DNA from: Ceratodon purpureus
Taxonomy: Eukaryota; Streptophyta; Bryopsida; Pseudoditrichales; Ditrichaceae
DNA: 64,000 nucleotides
Assembly (NCBI GenBank): GCA_014871385.1
Contig: CM026427.1
Span: 13,848,430 to 13,912,429, forward strand
Direction: 5' to 3'
Part shown: positions 61,394-64,000 of the stretch, piece by piece
How the letters are laid out: each line of letters begins with the position of its first letter
Numbering within the stretch: the first letter of the stretch is position 1
Translations under genes and position numbers: made by a program
The notes under the pieces: model-generated
Database searches by the model: none
Told to the model about the DNA's origin: nothing
The model's input: only the letters and a program-made list of their open reading frames with translations

Positions 61394-63906
61394 CCAATGA
61401 AATGTAGCTTGATAAATCCAGTCCAATTTGAAAATTTTGGAAATTTCCTAAAATTTAGTGATTTATAGATGGTCAAAGATGATGGGATATAACCCTGGCT
61501 ACTACTTGATTTTCCACGGTTTTAGATGTTTTATCATATTTTTCAATTAAAATATAAATTTTGAGCACAGTACCTCTTATAAGGTTCTTGTTTTTCCGAC
61601 ACATCTATGGTAAATATTTTTTAATTTTTTAATACAACTTATATTTGATATGAATATTCTTTGTTTATTATATAATGAAATTATTAAATTTGATAAACTT
61701 TGGTTTTTGTAGATAACATGTGTATTTAGCTATAAAAAATTTAAAATTCATATTTTACATTACCGTACTTTAGGGTCAGCTTTGTCAGAAAATAATTCCA
61801 AAAATAGATGTCGGAGATATTAGAAAATTATTGGCATTTTTTGTCGAATCTAATATCAATTATTTTTCAAAATTGCCGGAATGTAAAGACATTTCACTTC
61901 ACACTAGACATTTACTTATATTTGAAGCATGTGTAAGGTATAATGGGAGAGAATGTGCTCCTTTTGTAATCAAGCTCACACACATTAGTTTACAAAGAAT
62001 ATGGGTTAAGAGAATGTGCTCCTTTTGTAATCAAGCTCACACACATTAGTTTACATAGAATATGGGTTAAGAAGAAGCAAGAGTCTAGGTGAGGCTTTTC
62101 AAATGTGTTGTACAGATATTTTTGGAGTTCAATTGAGCATAGAAGATGAAGTTTTATAGAATTGTGATTAACTAACAAAAGTTGATTAATCAATTCTTCT
62201 TCCAGCTCCAACAAATTCTGTTTTAAAATAAGTCTTTATGCATAAGATATGAACAAATCATTGCAGCCTTGTAAAGATTAAAAAAGATAGAATGGGTTTA
62301 AAACAATTTTTCGGAGGTCATTTGTGCATAGAAGATTAACTTTTTTGAAATTTTGTTTGTTTAAGGAAAGTTTATTAATCAAGTAATCTTTCACCTTTAA
62401 CAAATTTTATGTCATTTGAAGACTATATGCAAAAGTTATGTGTGTTGTAAAAAAGAAGACTAACTAAGTGCTTCAAAGTTCACATTTCCCATATGGATTG
62501 TTGGACACAACTCCACTTGCATAAAGCAAAGAGCATTCGCAACTCTTAACCCTTTAGTGCCCAGGGAACCATAATGTGGTTGCGAAACTCAGTTGGAGAT
62601 GAATATCTTGAAATCCGAAATGAATTTGCTCTCAATTATACCTGTTCAGATTTACGTTCTTCCGAGTGGCTCACAATGCAACAATTAGATCTCAATTTGG
62701 AGTAGTGTAGAAGGTCCAAATCGATAAGAATAAATCACTGTAGCAATATACGGCAACAAAAAGAAAGGCGGACTTGAAGAAAATACGGAGATGAGAGTAC
62801 AAAAGATAAGGGTCTTGGTGGGATGAACTTTGCTCATGAAGAAAGTTTTAGTCCACGAGTGGTTGTTTCCGTTGACATTGTAAATGTAGATGGATGATTC
62901 TCTAGAAAAAGAAGTGATGTGTCATTGGAGTAAGGCTAAAGATGATTGCCATAATGATACACATCCTTGTCGATACGGTATTACAGTAATATTGTACATG
63001 TAGTGTATTTAGAGGAAAATACAGGAGATTTGAGGCTTTTTATTTACTTTTTTTCTTTTATGCCTACATTCTAATTCTTCAACCATTGTGGATTGCATTA
63101 CATTTGAGTCATGTCAATGAGGCCTAGTGTACAAAAAACATGCTAAACCGTATTCTATTTTCATGCCTAAACTTTAAAAATTCTCTAAATCTTTTACTAA
63201 TTTTGCACATATATATTTTTTATTTATCCTGAAGATGTTAACATAGGATATAGCTGAACCGCTCTTTTACTAAATTTAGAAATTTATTCCGAGATTTATG
63301 GGGTTCCAAACTTCCACCCCCTGAAAAATTACACAAAACTCCAATTTAACTGTCCTCCATATCCAGATTATATACTTCAAGTTCCCACGGTTGGATTAGG
63401 TCTATGTTTTGCCCATAGTATTCTACTTACCTTAGCTACAATACTATACGGTTAGATACAGAGTAGTACAAACCTATTTTCTTTTATTCCAATAATAGCT
63501 CAGAAAACGAGAAAAAACGGAGTTGCTGGAAAAAAACGAGAAAAAACAGAGTTGCTGGAAAAAAAATCTGGGCATTAAAGGATTGATCACATCTATCTTC
63601 TCACACAATATTGTTAATTCCCAAGCTAAGAGTATTGTATGCTTCATTTTCCAGTTTAAAGTATTTAAAAATTACTAAAATTGAATCCAAGATGAGACTT
63701 CAAAGTTTATTTTTGGCATTTCTTTTGGCAAATGCCCACAAAAATGACTATTTTTAACATTTACTTGACTTATTAAAATCATAAATGCAATGAATCAAAG
63801 CTTCCCACAGCTATAAAACACTTCACAATATGATTCTATTCATTTCTTAATTTATAAAAAATTTGGGTCTAGAGATCCCTTTTGGGTCTGTTAATCCTTC
63901 AATGAT
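61394..63906. other. AT-rich right-hand spacer of unit 2
   Basis: Copy of 46656-49168 with few changes; contains the 61-bp pair (61949-62070) and the 29-bp pair (63507-63565). No gene recognised. Confidence 0.45.
61949..62070. repeat. 61-bp tandem duplication, unit 2
   Basis: Same pair as at 47211-47332, with the same single internal difference. Confidence 0.9.
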
Positions 63907-64000
63907 TAAAAATTATTTCTTCAAAGAAGGAAAAAATGAATTATTTAGAGTAGTGGAACATGTAATGAAGGTTTCACTCCATAAAAATGTATGACAATCA
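63907..64000. repeat. Start of a third tandem unit
   Basis: The last 94 bases match 49169-49262 (start of unit 2) without a visible difference, and match the start of unit 1 (35150 onward) only loosely. The array therefore continues to the right with a unit-2-like copy. Confidence 0.8.

Larger units (their letters stand above)
49169..63906. repeat. Tandem segmental duplication, unit 2 (about 14.7 kb)
   Basis: Same gene order as unit 1. Nearly identical to it from the P-loop/TIR region (about 52.8 kb) to its right end, with a few substitutions and small indels, and more diverged over the LRR exon. The right boundary is placed where the sequence of its own left end (49169 onward) recurs at 63907. 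Confidence 0.9.

Overview
The window is nuclear DNA of a land plant, most likely a bryophyte and probably a moss. Genes have many short GT-AG introns, spacers are AT-rich, and the gene families are plant ones: a GT37 cell-wall fucosyltransferase, a full-length ABCC transporter, an L-type lectin receptor kinase and TIR-NB-ARC-LRR (TNL) genes. Assignment to moss is an inference from architecture; no marker gene in the window proves it.

Left part (1-21 kb), three minus-strand housekeeping or cell-wall genes: the 5' nine exons of an HGSNAT-like multi-pass acetyltransferase cut by the window edge (1-3109); a complete 17-exon ABCC/MRP-type ABC transporter (6141-13438) whose hand-built exons sum to 4590 nt, exactly 1529 codons plus stop; and a three-exon xyloglucan-type fucosyltransferase (18088-20931, 559 aa). 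Their spacers contain short repeats and a 33-base poly-C run.

Middle part (22-35 kb), a transposon-derived and AT-rich stretch: a frameshifted Tc1-type DD34E transposase (22219-23232), a perfect 21-bp-arm hairpin, a 13-bp minisatellite, a roughly 520-bp MITE with 33-bp terminal inverted repeats, and a second inverted-repeat pair. The intronless plus-strand L-type lectin receptor kinase (29520-31844, 774 aa) stands alone within it.

Right part (35-64 kb), a tandem array of about 14.0-14.7 kb units. Each unit carries one minus-strand TNL immune-receptor gene, probable extra 5' exons upstream of the TIR exon, an AT-rich spacer, a GC-richer patch, and a decayed pogo/DDE_1 transposase. Unit 1 is about 35150-49168, unit 2 about 49169-63906, and the last 94 bases are the start of a third unit. 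The two TNLs have almost identical TIR exons but very different LRR exons. Copy 2 gained two extra 342-bp LRR blocks. Both are broken by different lesions: copy 1 by one 1-nt insertion; copy 2 by a 2-nt insertion, a 1-nt deletion and an in-frame stop. This array is the most interesting part of the window: a recombining immune-receptor cluster caught while duplicating, diversifying and decaying.

No tRNA, rRNA, CRISPR or other RNA gene was recognised by eye. Exon limits are read manually from splice signals and reading phase, without transcript evidence.
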